Assembly (NCBI GenBank): GCA_009691915.1 | Contig: SIAD01000001.1 | Location: 310,001-374,000 of the forward strand | Length of the DNA: 64,000 bases | DNA from: Phycisphaerales bacterium | GTDB taxonomy: Bacteria; Planctomycetota; Phycisphaerae; Phycisphaerales; SM1A02 | Direction of reading: 5' to 3' | Shown here: one piece after another, positions 25,256 through 34,230 of the stretch | Numbering within the stretch: the first letter of the stretch is position 1 | Layout of the letters: every line of letters begins with the position of its first letter | Notes under the pieces: model-generated | The model's database searches: none | What the model saw: only the letters and a program-made list of their open reading frames with translations | Told to the model about the DNA's origin: nothing | Position numbers and translations under genes: made by a program

Positions 25256-26164
25256 ATGTTCCACCGTGTCGCACAAGTGTGCGTCAATGCGTCCGCCGTC
25301 GTAGTGGCCACCACCGCGGCGTTCGGCAGCGACTTCGCACATCAAGTCATCTCGTACATCCCCGGCACTGGACCGGTTCCTGGGTACACCGATCCGGCGA
25401 CTGCGCTCGGAGCACCGGAGCGCGTCACCGGCTATCCGTTCGCGCCCGGGGTCGTGAGCCCATTCAATCCGGCGTACCTCCCTGACGAGATCGTCTCCAT
25501 CGGCGTCGGCGGATCGCTAACGCTGGCCTTTGATCCTCCGCTTGTGGACGCGCCCGCAAATCCGTTCGGCATCGACTTCATCGTGTTCGGCAATTCGTTC
25601 TTTGTGGACCTCGGATACCCCACCGGAGTTGCGGGGCCCATCGTCAGCGATGGCGGCGTCGTCGAGGCAACCGCGGATGGGGTCAACTGGATCGCATTCC
25701 CGCAAGGGGAGCCAGACGGATTCCTTCCGACGATGGCCTTTGTTGATGCGGGCCCATACGACGCCGCGGCCGGAGTGATGGCTGCGAATCCGCATCGCCC
25801 GGTCGATCCTGCCATCACTCCCGATTCCCTGATCGATGCCACCTACCAGCAACTCGTGACCGCGTATGGCGGAAGTGCCGGCGGCTCGGGGTTCGATCTG
25901 GCAGCGGTCGGGCTCGCCCATGCGATCGCTATCCGAATCACTGTCCCTGGCGACTCCGCGACGAATGTCGAGGTGGACGCGGTGGCGCGTGTGTTGAGCG
26001 CGTCCTCGGGCGCGGACATCAACCGCGACGGGGCAGTTGATGGCTTTGACCTCGGGCAACTCCTCTCCGCGTTCGGCACTGCCGATGCGGCCTCGGATGT
26101 GGATGGCAGCGGCCTTGTCGATGCGAGTGACCTGACCGCCGTCCTTGCGGCGTGGAGTCCATGA
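25256..26164 (+). CDS. Secreted dockerin-like protein under cobalamin riboswitch control
   Basis: The 302-residue product has a signal peptide (to about residue 25). A beta-rich domain follows, containing PFGIDFIVFGNSFF and TADGVNWIAFP, then a C-terminal pair of calcium-loop repeats (about 253-302; ADINRDGAVDGFDL and SDVDGSGLVDASDL) typical of type I dockerins. The central domain resembles cell-surface proteins found in cobalamin loci of other phyla, from memory and not searched. The riboswitch suggests a role in corrinoid capture or surface adaptation to B12 shortage. I start at ATG 25256, where the signal peptide begins. The stop overlaps the pseudopilin gene (ATGA). Confidence 0.75.
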   Translation: MFHRVAQVCVNASAVVVATTAAFGSDFAHQVISYIPGTGPVPGYTDPATALGAPERVTGYPFAPGVVSPFNPAYLPDEIVSIGVGGSLTLAFDPPLVDAPANPFGIDFIVFGNSFFVDLGYPTGVAGPIVSDGGVVEATADGVNWIAFPQGEPDGFLPTMAFVDAGPYDAAAGVMAANPHRPVDPAITPDSLIDATYQQLVTAYGGSAGGSGFDLAAVGLAHAIAIRITVPGDSATNVEVDAVARVLSASSGADINRDGAVDGFDLGQLLSAFGTADAASDVDGSGLVDASDLTAVLAAWSP

Positions 26165-26949
26165 ACCACCGTCGCGGTGTGTCGCTCATCGAACTGTTGG
26201 TCGTCATTGGACTCGTGGCGCTCCTGCTGTCGCTGCTCGTCCCGGGGGTTGGCGCCGCCCGAGAAGGCGCACGCGCCAGCGAGTGCGCCGGTCGATTGAA
26301 ACAACTCGCCGTTGCCGCGCAGACCTACGCCACGACCTTTCGAGAAGTGTTCCCTCCGGCGATCCTCTACCAGGCAATGTCGGGTGGAGTGCGCACGGTG
26401 GCGTGGGACTTTGCGCACTCCCCCGACGGTTCGATTCGCCCGGGTCCTCTCTGGTCGTTCACCGACAATCCCGACCGAGTGCAGCAGTGCCCTTCCTTCG
26501 TGGGGCCGAGCACATTCGGCCAAGACCCATTCACTGGATTCAATTACAACACGAGTTTCATCGGCGCAGAAGGATCATTTCCGACGGTAGATGGCGATGG
26601 GCGGATCGTGGATGGTTGGGACAGAGCGCGCCGCGGACTTTCTGCGGCGCAACACCGGCGGCCTTCGCAGACCGCACTCTTTGGAGATGGCGGGTGGATC
26701 GGAGGAGCGAACAAGTTCATGCGCAGCCCGTCATCGACGGTGGAAATGAACCTCTCACTCACCTACGCCGGTGGACAGGCGTTCCGTCATTGTGGATGCA
26801 CGAATGTCGCGTGGCTTGATGGGCATGTAAGCGGGGTTTCTCAGCCATGCCGAGGGATGCTTGCCCAGAGCGCGTTGCTGGCCTCGCCCATGGGATGGCC
26901 GGATCAGGGATTTCTCAGCGAAGACGACACCGCGTACGACCCTCGGTAG
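26161..26949 (+). CDS. DUF1559-type prepilin-like secreted protein
   Basis: The 262-residue protein starts with a type II/IV prepilin leader, RRGVSLIELLVVIGLVALL, whose conserved Glu follows the expected peptidase cleavage site. A helix with ECAGRLKQLAVAAQTY and a C-terminal globular part with the WLDGHVSGV motif complete the planctomycete DUF1559 pattern. Such proteins are assembled or sorted by type II secretion-like machinery. No secretion gene is in the window. It overlaps the dockerin gene by four bases, so it should share the cobalamin riboswitch. Confidence 0.85.
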   Translation: MNHRRGVSLIELLVVIGLVALLLSLLVPGVGAAREGARASECAGRLKQLAVAAQTYATTFREVFPPAILYQAMSGGVRTVAWDFAHSPDGSIRPGPLWSFTDNPDRVQQCPSFVGPSTFGQDPFTGFNYNTSFIGAEGSFPTVDGDGRIVDGWDRARRGLSAAQHRRPSQTALFGDGGWIGGANKFMRSPSSTVEMNLSLTYAGGQAFRHCGCTNVAWLDGHVSGVSQPCRGMLAQSALLASPMGWPDQGFLSEDDTAYDPR

Positions 26950-26970
26950 CGGACTCTTGCACGGGCCACC

Positions 26971-28755
26971 TCAGCGACGACCGAATCGTCGCTCGATGTC
27001 CGCGATCGGGATGCGGACACTCGTAGGGCGTCCGTGAGGGCAGTTCGTCGATCGTGCCGTCGAGTTCCGCGCCTCGAGGAGTTGCGCGATCTCTTCCGGG
27101 GAGAGTCGATCGCCTCCCTTGACCGCCGCCTTGCAGGCCATCATGTCGAGAACCTCGGCGAGCGCGGACTCTTTCGACTCGGCGTCGGATGCGGTCAGTG
27201 CGGTCTGGAGCAGTTCGTCGCTCGCCAGCACTTTGGCCACAAATGCTGCCGGGTCGACCCTGCGTGCCGCCAGGAATCCGGGGAACGCGTGGATCGACAG
27301 CGAGCGCGGCCCCGAGGCCGCGAGCTCGATCCCGAGCCGGGCGAAGAGCACACGCAGATCGTCGAGCCGCGCGAGAGCCTCCGGTGGCACCTCGCAGGTT
27401 GCTGGAACAAGGAGCTGTTGCGAGAGGAGATCCCCCGAGGTCACTCGCGCGCGTATCTCCTCGAACATGATCCGTTCGTGGAGCGCATGCTGATCGACGA
27501 TGACGAGATCCCCCCCCTCGGAAAAGATGATCCAGGTGTCGTCGATCTGAAGAAATCTCCCTCCGGCAGATGGGGTTGGCATCAGAGGTGGGGCCTCGCC
27601 GACGAGCCCGTGAACCCACGCGTGCGCCGCTGACGGGGCAGGGTCGCGCTGGAACTCTGTGCCCCGAGCAACGATGTTTCCGCGCCATGCTCCCCCGGAT
27701 TGCCCATCAGAGGCAGGCGGCGCGCCAAGCAACGACACACCAGATACGGCGAGATCCTCGGCGCGCAGCGCCTCAAGCACTGTGCGGTGAACGATCCGGT
27801 GCATGGCCGAGGGCTGCCGCCACCGGACCTCCGACTTCTGCGGGTGGACATTCACATCGACGCAACCGGGATCTACATCGAGGAACAGAATGAACACCGG
27901 CTGCATCGATGGCTCCGCTAGGCCGCGGTACGCCTCGCGCACGGCGTGAATCAGGGAGCGATCGACGATCGGCCTTCCGTTCACAAAGATCCTTTGAAGT
28001 CTGCTGACGGCGCGCATCGAGCTGGGTCGACAGATCAGACCGCCGACGCTGGCGTGGTGTCCCTCTTCAAACTCGGCACTGCGCTCGAGAAGGATCGGTC
28101 GCTCTCCCAGCGACTCGCCAAACACTTCTGCGGCACGCTGCGCGCGCCCGGGGCTTGGCGCGAGGTCAATGACCTTCCGACCCGCGCTCTCGAGGCGGAA
28201 CGCCACGCGCGGGTGGGCGAGCGCGGCATTGAGCACGACCTCCGTGATTCGTGCGGCTTCCGCGGAGTCGCTGCGGAGGAACTTGCGTCGAGCGGGAACA
28301 TTGTTGAAGAGGCCGCAGACTTCGACGGCGGTTCCCTCCGGGGCACCCGTAGGACGCGCCTCGCCGACTTCGCCGAAGCGGGACTCGATCCTCCACGCCT
28401 CCGACGATGCCCGCTGACGGGAGGCGATGGTGACATGAGCAACCGACGCAATCGCGCTGATCGCCTCGCCTCGGAACCCGAATGATGCCAACTGGTTGAG
28501 GTCTTCGAAGCGCTCGATCTTGCTGGTGGCGTGCGGAGCCAGGGCTAGAGGGAGGTCGGCGGGAGCAATGCCGACGCCATCATCGACAACTTGAAGCCGT
28601 TCCCGCCCTCCGCCCTCGATGCGTACATCAATCCGCCCGGCATCGGCATCAAGTGAGTTCTCGATGAGCTCTTTCGCCGCACTCGCGGGCCGCTCGACGA
28701 CTTCGCCCGCCGCGATCTGATTGACGAGCGACTGGGACAGGACTCGGATCGCCAT
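26971..28755 (-). CDS. mutL: DNA mismatch repair protein MutL
   Basis: MutL couples mismatch recognition to strand incision. The 594-residue protein has the GHKL ATPase N-terminus (IAAGEVVERPASAAKELIEN, DDGVGI, FGFRGEA). The C-terminal endonuclease motif DQHALHERIMFEE fits DQHA(X)2E(X)4E, and CKAAVKGGDRL and CPHGRPT supply metal-binding residues. It should therefore be a nicking MutL, as in bacteria without MutH. No mutS is in the window. TAGGAT lies 9 bases before its ATG and overlaps the -10 of the divergent phosphoesterase gene. Confidence 0.96.
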   Translation of the reverse strand: MAIRVLSQSLVNQIAAGEVVERPASAAKELIENSLDADAGRIDVRIEGGGRERLQVVDDGVGIAPADLPLALAPHATSKIERFEDLNQLASFGFRGEAISAIASVAHVTIASRQRASSEAWRIESRFGEVGEARPTGAPEGTAVEVCGLFNNVPARRKFLRSDSAEAARITEVVLNAALAHPRVAFRLESAGRKVIDLAPSPGRAQRAAEVFGESLGERPILLERSAEFEEGHHASVGGLICRPSSMRAVSRLQRIFVNGRPIVDRSLIHAVREAYRGLAEPSMQPVFILFLDVDPGCVDVNVHPQKSEVRWRQPSAMHRIVHRTVLEALRAEDLAVSGVSLLGAPPASDGQSGGAWRGNIVARGTEFQRDPAPSAAHAWVHGLVGEAPPLMPTPSAGGRFLQIDDTWIIFSEGGDLVIVDQHALHERIMFEEIRARVTSGDLLSQQLLVPATCEVPPEALARLDDLRVLFARLGIELAASGPRSLSIHAFPGFLAARRVDPAAFVAKVLASDELLQTALTASDAESKESALAEVLDMMACKAAVKGGDRLSPEEIAQLLEARNSTARSTNCPHGRPTSVRIPIADIERRFGRR

Positions 28756-28763
28756 CGCGTTCG

Positions 28764-28769
28764 TATCCT
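28764..28769. promoter_or_regulatory. Shared -10 element between mutL and the phosphoesterase gene
   Basis: TATCCT (28764-28769, plus) lies 6 bases before the ATG at 28776. Its minus-strand counterpart TAGGAT (28765-28770) lies 9 bases before the mutL ATG. The two elements overlap almost completely, and only 20 bases separate the two start codons. Simultaneous leaderless transcription of both genes from this site would be mutually exclusive. Inferred from sequence position. Confidence 0.45.
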
Positions 28770-28775
28770 ATGAAG

Positions 28776-29552
28776 ATGCTTGACACGGTCGTGATCGGGG
28801 ATGTTCACGGCTGCGGCGAGGAGCTTGGCAGGATGTTTGCTCGACTGCGGACTTGGGCGAGAGACTGTCAGATCGTCCTCATCGGCGACCTTCTGACGAA
28901 GGGCCCGCGGCCCGACCTTGTCATCGAGCACATCCACGCCGAGCGAGACGCCGGACGCCGGATCCGTTTCGTATGCGGCAATCACGAGCAACGGGCGCTG
29001 GCGGCGCTCCGCCGGGCCGGGCCCGACGGCGACACGACACGCCTCCCGCCAAAGCTCGCGGCAATGGTTGAGTGTCTCGCCGAGGCTGACATGATCGAGG
29101 ACGCCATCGTGTTGATGCGCGAAGCGATGAGCTGCATGCGCGTCGGGGGCCGCAACCCCAGATGGAGCGCGATCCATGCGGGCGTTGACCCCGACCTGGG
29201 ACTCGCGGCGACCCCGAGGAGTGTGATGATGTCGATCAAGGCGGCACCAAACGAGTCCGACTGGTGGTGGCGCTACTCGGGACAGGATGGCCTGCTCATC
29301 GTCGGCCACAAGCCACTCTCACGGCCCCTGATTCTTCGCCGCGAAGACGGCCGTCCCGTCGTGGCGGCGATCGACACCGGGTGCGTTTACGGTGGCTACT
29401 TGACTGCCTACAAGGTTCACGCTGACAAGACCCTGATGATCCGGAGTCGGCAGCGTCGTCAGTACAACTTCCAGCGCAGGGTCAGCCGGCGGGAGCCCGG
29501 AAGCGCATGGCGAGTGGCAGCCGCCGCCCGGGGCCGAACGCTCGTGCGCTGA
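28776..29552 (+). CDS. Calcineurin-like metallophosphoesterase (ApaH/PrpE-type)
   Basis: The protein (258 residues from ATG 28776, or 260 from ATG 28770) has the metallophosphoesterase motifs GDVHGC, GDLLTKGP, CGNHEQRA, AIHAGVD and VGHKPLS. This spacing is that of the ApaH/PP2A-like bacterial phosphatases, which act on dinucleoside tetraphosphates or phosphoproteins. I prefer 28776 because TATCCT then precedes the start by 6 bases, as in other genes here. Its last 71 bases overlap the 3' end of nadE on the other strand. Confidence 0.85.
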   Translation: MLDTVVIGDVHGCGEELGRMFARLRTWARDCQIVLIGDLLTKGPRPDLVIEHIHAERDAGRRIRFVCGNHEQRALAALRRAGPDGDTTRLPPKLAAMVECLAEADMIEDAIVLMREAMSCMRVGGRNPRWSAIHAGVDPDLGLAATPRSVMMSIKAAPNESDWWWRYSGQDGLLIVGHKPLSRPLILRREDGRPVVAAIDTGCVYGGYLTAYKVHADKTLMIRSRQRRQYNFQRRVSRREPGSAWRVAAAARGRTLVR

Positions 29553-31161
29553 GTTTGGGGATGATCGGTGCCTGGAAGCGCTTGTAGTGGGCTCGGTCAA
29601 TCGCCGAAGTCCAACGATTCACGACGGCCAGGTCGAGCGAGAGTTCACGCGCGATCGACTCACTCGATCGCTCTTCGTCGACGAAGAGGCTGACGATGCG
29701 GTCGAGGATGTCGTAGGGAGGCAGCGAATCCTGATCGGTCTGATTGGGGCGCAACTCCGCCGATGGCGGTTTGTCGATGCTGGCCTGCGGGATGGGTGCG
29801 CGAGGAAGACCCAGCGACGATGAATGCTCATTGATCCAACGGGCGACCGCATAGACCTGCCCCTTGAGAAGGTCTCCAAGCGGCGCCAGTCCTCCGCACA
29901 TGTCCCCGTAGAGCGTCGCATACCCGACCGCGAGCTCCGACTTATTTCCGGTCGAGAGGACCAGTGCGCCGGTCGCATTCGAGAGTGTCATCAGGGTGAT
30001 CCCCCGCAGACGGCTCTGAAGGTTTTCATCTGTCAGCCCCTCGACCAGTTCGGCGCGCGACACGGCCGTGCGCAAAGTTTCATACGAGTCCAGAATTGGG
30101 ATGGAGTCAGGCGTCTTCATTCCCAGCAGCGACGCGCACTCGATTGCGTCGTGAACCGAACCGTGCGAGGAATGCGGTCCAGGCATGGATACCCCACGCA
30201 CTTGCGCGGGCCCGATCGCGGCGACGGCCAGCGCCGCCACCAAGGCGCTGTCGATTCCACCGGAGAGCCCGAGGAGCACCCGCTCATGGCCGGACTTGCG
30301 CACATACCCCTCGATGGCGCACATGATCGCCCGCGCGAGTTCTTCCTCGACGGCCATCGATCCCGCGGAGGTTGATCGGTCTGAGGCTCGCTCCGTGTCG
30401 ATGACCAGCGAGGCCTCGCGGAATCTGGGCGCGCTGGCGATGACCCCCTCACGATCCACAAGACAGGACCCGCCATCAAACACGAAGTCGTCGTTGGATC
30501 CAACCGCGTTGACGCTGAGAATCGCTGCACCTGATTCGCGCGCCCGCTGCGCAAGGAGCTCCAGTCGCCTCGTGTGCTTGAGGGCAAAGAAAGGCGACGC
30601 ACTCGGCGCCACCACGACCTTCGCCCCACGGGCGACGGTTTCTGCCAGGGGATCCGCCACATACCGGCCCCCTTCCATGACATCGTCGCCGCGCCATAGG
30701 TCCTCACAGATGAGGACGCCGACGCGTCCGCTACCAACCTCGATCTCGACGCACTCGTCCCCGGCCGAGAAGTATCTCGACTCGTCGAAAACATCGTAGG
30801 AGGGAAGCAATCGCTTCGAATAGATGCGCTCAACGATTCCGTTGCGCAGGATTGCGACGGAATTCGCCGTCGGGCGCGGTCCCCGCCGAGCCGCGGTCGG
30901 CAGCCCCACGATGAGGGCCAGCTCTCCCGCACCACGCGAGGCGAGTTCCCGCGCCAATCGGTCGCACGCCCTCTCGCACGCAGCGACGAACCCTTCGCGC
31001 AGGAGAATGTCGCGCGGCGGGTATCCGACGAGCGAGAGTTCTGCGGTGACCGCGAGCTCGGCCCCGTCGGCGTGCGCTCGCACCGCCGCATCGAGGATTC
31101 GCGCAGCGTTCCCTTCGAGGTCGCCAACGACGGAGTCGAGCTGGATGGCTGCGACGCGCAT
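29482..31161 (-). CDS. nadE: Glutamine-dependent NAD+ synthetase
   Basis: NadE amidates nicotinic acid adenine dinucleotide to NAD, using ammonia released from glutamine. The 559-residue protein is a fusion. A nitrilase-type glutaminase comes first (VAAIQLDSVVGDLEGN, Glu in AELSLVGYPP, Lys in YSKRLLP, Cys in VLICEDLWR). The synthetase domain follows, with the PP-loop GLSGGIDSALVAAL. I start at 31161 (MRVAAIQ); the frame is open upstream but lies in ilvA. The ilvA stop is only 7 bases upstream. Confidence 0.95.
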   Translation of the reverse strand: MRVAAIQLDSVVGDLEGNAARILDAAVRAHADGAELAVTAELSLVGYPPRDILLREGFVAACERACDRLARELASRGAGELALIVGLPTAARRGPRPTANSVAILRNGIVERIYSKRLLPSYDVFDESRYFSAGDECVEIEVGSGRVGVLICEDLWRGDDVMEGGRYVADPLAETVARGAKVVVAPSASPFFALKHTRRLELLAQRARESGAAILSVNAVGSNDDFVFDGGSCLVDREGVIASAPRFREASLVIDTERASDRSTSAGSMAVEEELARAIMCAIEGYVRKSGHERVLLGLSGGIDSALVAALAVAAIGPAQVRGVSMPGPHSSHGSVHDAIECASLLGMKTPDSIPILDSYETLRTAVSRAELVEGLTDENLQSRLRGITLMTLSNATGALVLSTGNKSELAVGYATLYGDMCGGLAPLGDLLKGQVYAVARWINEHSSSLGLPRAPIPQASIDKPPSAELRPNQTDQDSLPPYDILDRIVSLFVDEERSSESIARELSLDLAVVNRWTSAIDRAHYKRFQAPIIPKLSARAFGPGRRLPLAMRFRAPAG

Positions 31162-31168
31162 AGAGAAC

Positions 31169-32455
31169 TCAGCCTCCCTGAATTTCCTTGAGTCCGCCGC
31201 GGGCGATGACCTCGATCTCCTTCGCCCGCAGCAGCGTGTAGAGCTCTGACGCGTGGGGACCTCCGCGCACCTCGACTTGGCAGAGGACCTGCACTTTCGA
31301 GACATCCGCGTCCCCAAACGCCCGCTCGTGTGACACCTGCTTGATGCTCGCGCCGGTTGACGCGATGGCCGAGGCGAGTTCCGCCAAGCCGCCCGGGCGA
31401 TCCTTGATTACCGCCAGGAACTGAATGAGCCGCCCTTCGATCGCCAGCCCGTGTTCGATCACCCGCGCGAAAACCGTCGGGTCGATATTTCCGCCGCAGA
31501 GAACTAGGACGACACGCATCCCCTCAAGGGGTCGCAGTCGCCCGGCCAGGAACGCAGCCAGTGGAGTCGCCCCAGCTCCCTCGACGACTCCCTTCTCGAG
31601 TTCCGCCAGAGCGAGGATCGCCCGCGTGATCGACTCCTCGTCGACCGTCACGACCTGGTCGATCCGTCCGCGCGCGATTTCAAAGCTGGTGGGCCCTACT
31701 TCGGGGACGCCGAGACCATCGGCCAGCGAAGGCTGTGCCGATACCCGCACGGGATGTCCGGCCGCGAGGGCGGCAGTCATGCTCGGGCATCGCGCCGACT
31801 CGACGCCGATCACCTTGGTCGCGGCGCGGCGTTCACGCGATACAAGACTCACACCAGCGATCAATCCGCCGCCTCCCACGGGAACAACGATGGCGTCCGG
31901 CTCCGACACCTGATCGAAGATCTCCAGTGCGCAGGTGCCAGCACCAGAAATGATGGCTGCATCGTTGAATCCGTTGATGTAGGAGAGACTTTCCGCTGCG
32001 ACGAACTCGTCGGCGCGCTGTCTGGCATCGGCAATATTGTCGCCGTGCAGAACTACCCGCGCACCGTAGTCACGACACCTAACCTGCTTGACGAGCGGCG
32101 CGAACTTCGGCATGACGACCGTGATGGGGACCTTGAGGTCCCGCCCGTGGTATGCGAGCGCAAGAGCATGATTCCCAGCACTTGCCGCGACAACACCGCG
32201 GGAGCGCTGAGTCGGATTCAGCAGCAGGAGAGCGTTTCGAGCACCTCGCTCCTTGAAGGAGCCGGTGGCCTGTTGATAGTCCAACTTGCACCAGATCTCC
32301 GCCTTGCAGATTTCCGACAGGTGCGGGCTGGGCACACACGGGGAGCGCAACACGCCGCCCTCGATGCGCGCTGCCGCCTCGACGACCCTTTCATAGGTGA
32401 TGGATACCTCGGCCGTCACTCGCCCGCGTTCCTCACCCGATGGGCCCAGCGGCAC
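31169..32455 (-). CDS. ilvA: Threonine ammonia-lyase with C-terminal ACT domain
   Basis: This PLP enzyme deaminates threonine to 2-oxobutanoate, the entry step to isoleucine. The 428-residue protein has the PLP lysine in GSFKERGARNALL, the glycine loop VPVGGGGLIAG and a C-terminal ACT-type domain (FLAVIKDRPGGLAELASAIA). This resembles the TdcB-like form with a short regulatory domain, not the long E. coli IlvA. The ATG at 32455 overlaps pckA by 23 bases; GTG 32419 is a possible start just past that overlap. nadE follows. Confidence 0.92.
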   Translation of the reverse strand: MPLGPSGEERGRVTAEVSITYERVVEAAARIEGGVLRSPCVPSPHLSEICKAEIWCKLDYQQATGSFKERGARNALLLLNPTQRSRGVVAASAGNHALALAYHGRDLKVPITVVMPKFAPLVKQVRCRDYGARVVLHGDNIADARQRADEFVAAESLSYINGFNDAAIISGAGTCALEIFDQVSEPDAIVVPVGGGGLIAGVSLVSRERRAATKVIGVESARCPSMTAALAAGHPVRVSAQPSLADGLGVPEVGPTSFEIARGRIDQVVTVDEESITRAILALAELEKGVVEGAGATPLAAFLAGRLRPLEGMRVVLVLCGGNIDPTVFARVIEHGLAIEGRLIQFLAVIKDRPGGLAELASAIASTGASIKQVSHERAFGDADVSKVQVLCQVEVRGGPHASELYTLLRAKEIEVIARGGLKEIQGG

Positions 32456-34025
32456 GAACCGCGTCAGTCATAGTGAACTTCGCGTCGTTGGCGCGGAATT
32501 GGGCAGCGAGGTTCTTGGCGGTCGCGTCGTACGCGGCCTTGTCCACCCAGGTGTTGCGCGGGTCAAGAACTTCGTTGGGAACACCAGCCACCACCGTTGG
32601 CATGGCGAGGGCAAAGATCGGGTGTTGTCTCCACGCCGATTTCGCCAGAGAGCCATCGAGGATTGCGGTAACGAAGGCGCGTGTCCACGAAAGCTTGAAG
32701 CGTGAGCCCGTGCCGTAAGCACCGCCAGTCCATCCCGTGTTGAGCAGCCAGACATCCGAGCGATGCGCGGAGATCCGATCGCGCAGCATCTCGGCATAGC
32801 GCATCGGAGGTCGCGGCATGAACGGTCCACCAAAGCAGGCGGAAAAGTTTGGCTGCGGTTCCGTCACACCCGCCTCGGTTCCGGCGAGCTTCGAGGTGTA
32901 GCCGTTGAGAAAGTAATACATCGCCTGTTCGTGCGTGAGCTTTGACACTGGAGGCAAGACACCGAATGCGTCGGCGGTCAGGAAGATGACATTCTTGGGG
33001 TGACCGGCAACGCTTGGAGTACGGGCGTTGGCGATGTATGACACGGGATAGGTGACCCGTGTGTTCTCCGTCTTGGCAGCGCTGTCGTAGTCGGGCACGC
33101 GAGTCGTCGTGTCAACCACCGTGTTCTCAAGAACGCTCCCGAACCGGATAGCGTTCCAGATCTCCGGTTCACCTTCCTTCGAAAGCTTGATGCACTTCGC
33201 GTAGCAACCGCCCTCGATGTTGAACACTCCCTTGTCGCTCCATCCGTGCTCGTCGTCGCCAACGAGGTCGCGATGGGGATCCGCGGAGAGAGTTGTCTTC
33301 CCGGTTCCGGAGAGTCCGAAGAAGAGCGCCACATTCGAGGGATCCTTCCGGTCCACATTGCAGGAGCAATGCATGGGGAAGGTCTTCATGTCGGGCAGGT
33401 CGTAATTCATCGCGTAGAAGATCGACTTCTTGATCTCGCCCGCGTACCTGGTCCCCACGATGAGGACCGTCCGCTTCTCGAGGCTCTGAGCAATGCAGAC
33501 TGGCCCCTTCGCGCCAAACTTCGCCGGGTCATCGAGTCGGAGACCGCCGGCATCGATAACCGTCCAGTCCTGACGCCACGACGCGAGTTCCGCCGCCGTC
33601 GGGTTGATGAAGAGGGTCTTGGCGAAGAGTGAGTGCCACGCTTCCTCGCTGAAGACCGAAACCTTGAGGCGAAAGGCGGGATCCGCCCCCGCGTGGCCGT
33701 CAAAGCGGTAGAGGTGCTCGCGGCGCGAGAGATACCCCGTCACGAGCGACTCAAGGGCGTCAAAGTGTGCCGGAGTCATCGGCTGATTGACCTTGCCCCA
33801 CTCGATGGTGTCGTGGATTCCCGCAGTGTCCTCAAGGAACTTGTCGTTAGGGCTCCTCCCTGTGCGATCCCCCGTGTCGCAAGCCAACGCGCCGTTGGAG
33901 GCGAGCCGCCCTTCGCCCCGTTGGAGAGCATGCTCCACCAAGACCGGAACTGCGAGGTTTGAGAGGATCTTCGCTCCGCCAAATGCGTGGCGAGGGTGTG
34001 AGTGTGTGGCAGTCATCATTGTCAT
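32433..34025 (-). CDS. pckA: Phosphoenolpyruvate carboxykinase (ATP)
   Basis: PckA converts oxaloacetate and ATP to phosphoenolpyruvate in gluconeogenesis. The 530-residue length is standard. GDRTGRSPNDKF, the P-loop GLSGTGKTTLS, kinase-2 DDEHGW and the signature KDPSNVALFFGLSG are present. GAGGATC a few bases before the ATG may serve as a ribosome-binding site. It heads the minus-strand run pckA-ilvA-nadE and is divergent from the tRNA-His gene. Confidence 0.96.
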   Translation of the reverse strand: MTMMTATHSHPRHAFGGAKILSNLAVPVLVEHALQRGEGRLASNGALACDTGDRTGRSPNDKFLEDTAGIHDTIEWGKVNQPMTPAHFDALESLVTGYLSRREHLYRFDGHAGADPAFRLKVSVFSEEAWHSLFAKTLFINPTAAELASWRQDWTVIDAGGLRLDDPAKFGAKGPVCIAQSLEKRTVLIVGTRYAGEIKKSIFYAMNYDLPDMKTFPMHCSCNVDRKDPSNVALFFGLSGTGKTTLSADPHRDLVGDDEHGWSDKGVFNIEGGCYAKCIKLSKEGEPEIWNAIRFGSVLENTVVDTTTRVPDYDSAAKTENTRVTYPVSYIANARTPSVAGHPKNVIFLTADAFGVLPPVSKLTHEQAMYYFLNGYTSKLAGTEAGVTEPQPNFSACFGGPFMPRPPMRYAEMLRDRISAHRSDVWLLNTGWTGGAYGTGSRFKLSWTRAFVTAILDGSLAKSAWRQHPIFALAMPTVVAGVPNEVLDPRNTWVDKAAYDATAKNLAAQFRANDAKFTMTDAVRAAGPIG

Positions 34026-34121
34026 GGTTTGATCCTCGTGTGTGAGTCGCGGAGGTTACCACGCTGCCGCGTGGACTTTGCACACGGCGCCGCCGTTCAC
34101 CTAGTATTCCTGCCCCACGTC

Positions 34122-34195
34122 GGCGGCCGTAGCTCAGTTGGTAGAGCGCCGGGTTGTGATCCTGGATGTCGCGGGTTCAAGTCCCGTCGGTCGCC
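34122..34195 (+). tRNA. tRNA-His (GTG)
   Basis: Acceptor GCGGCCG pairs with CGGTCGC, and an extra 5' G (34122) faces C73 (34195), the G-1:C73 pair diagnostic of tRNA-His. The anticodon stem CCGGG/CCTGG encloses TTGTGAT, giving anticodon GTG. The T arm is GCGGG/CCCGT with TTCAAGT. No CCA is encoded. A 9-bp repeat array begins nine bases after its 3' end. Confidence 0.96.
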
Positions 34196-34203
34196 CTCTC
34201 GAT

Positions 34204-34230
34204 CCCCTCACGCCTCTCACGCCCCTCATG
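34204..34230 (+). repeat. Three 9-bp tandem repeats after tRNA-His
   Basis: Units CCCCTCACG, CCTCTCACG and CCCCTCATG lie directly in tandem. The ATG in the last unit is the start codon of the nitrilase gene. The unit is almost the same as that in the array at 45535-45570 beside tRNA-Leu. Confidence 0.7.
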
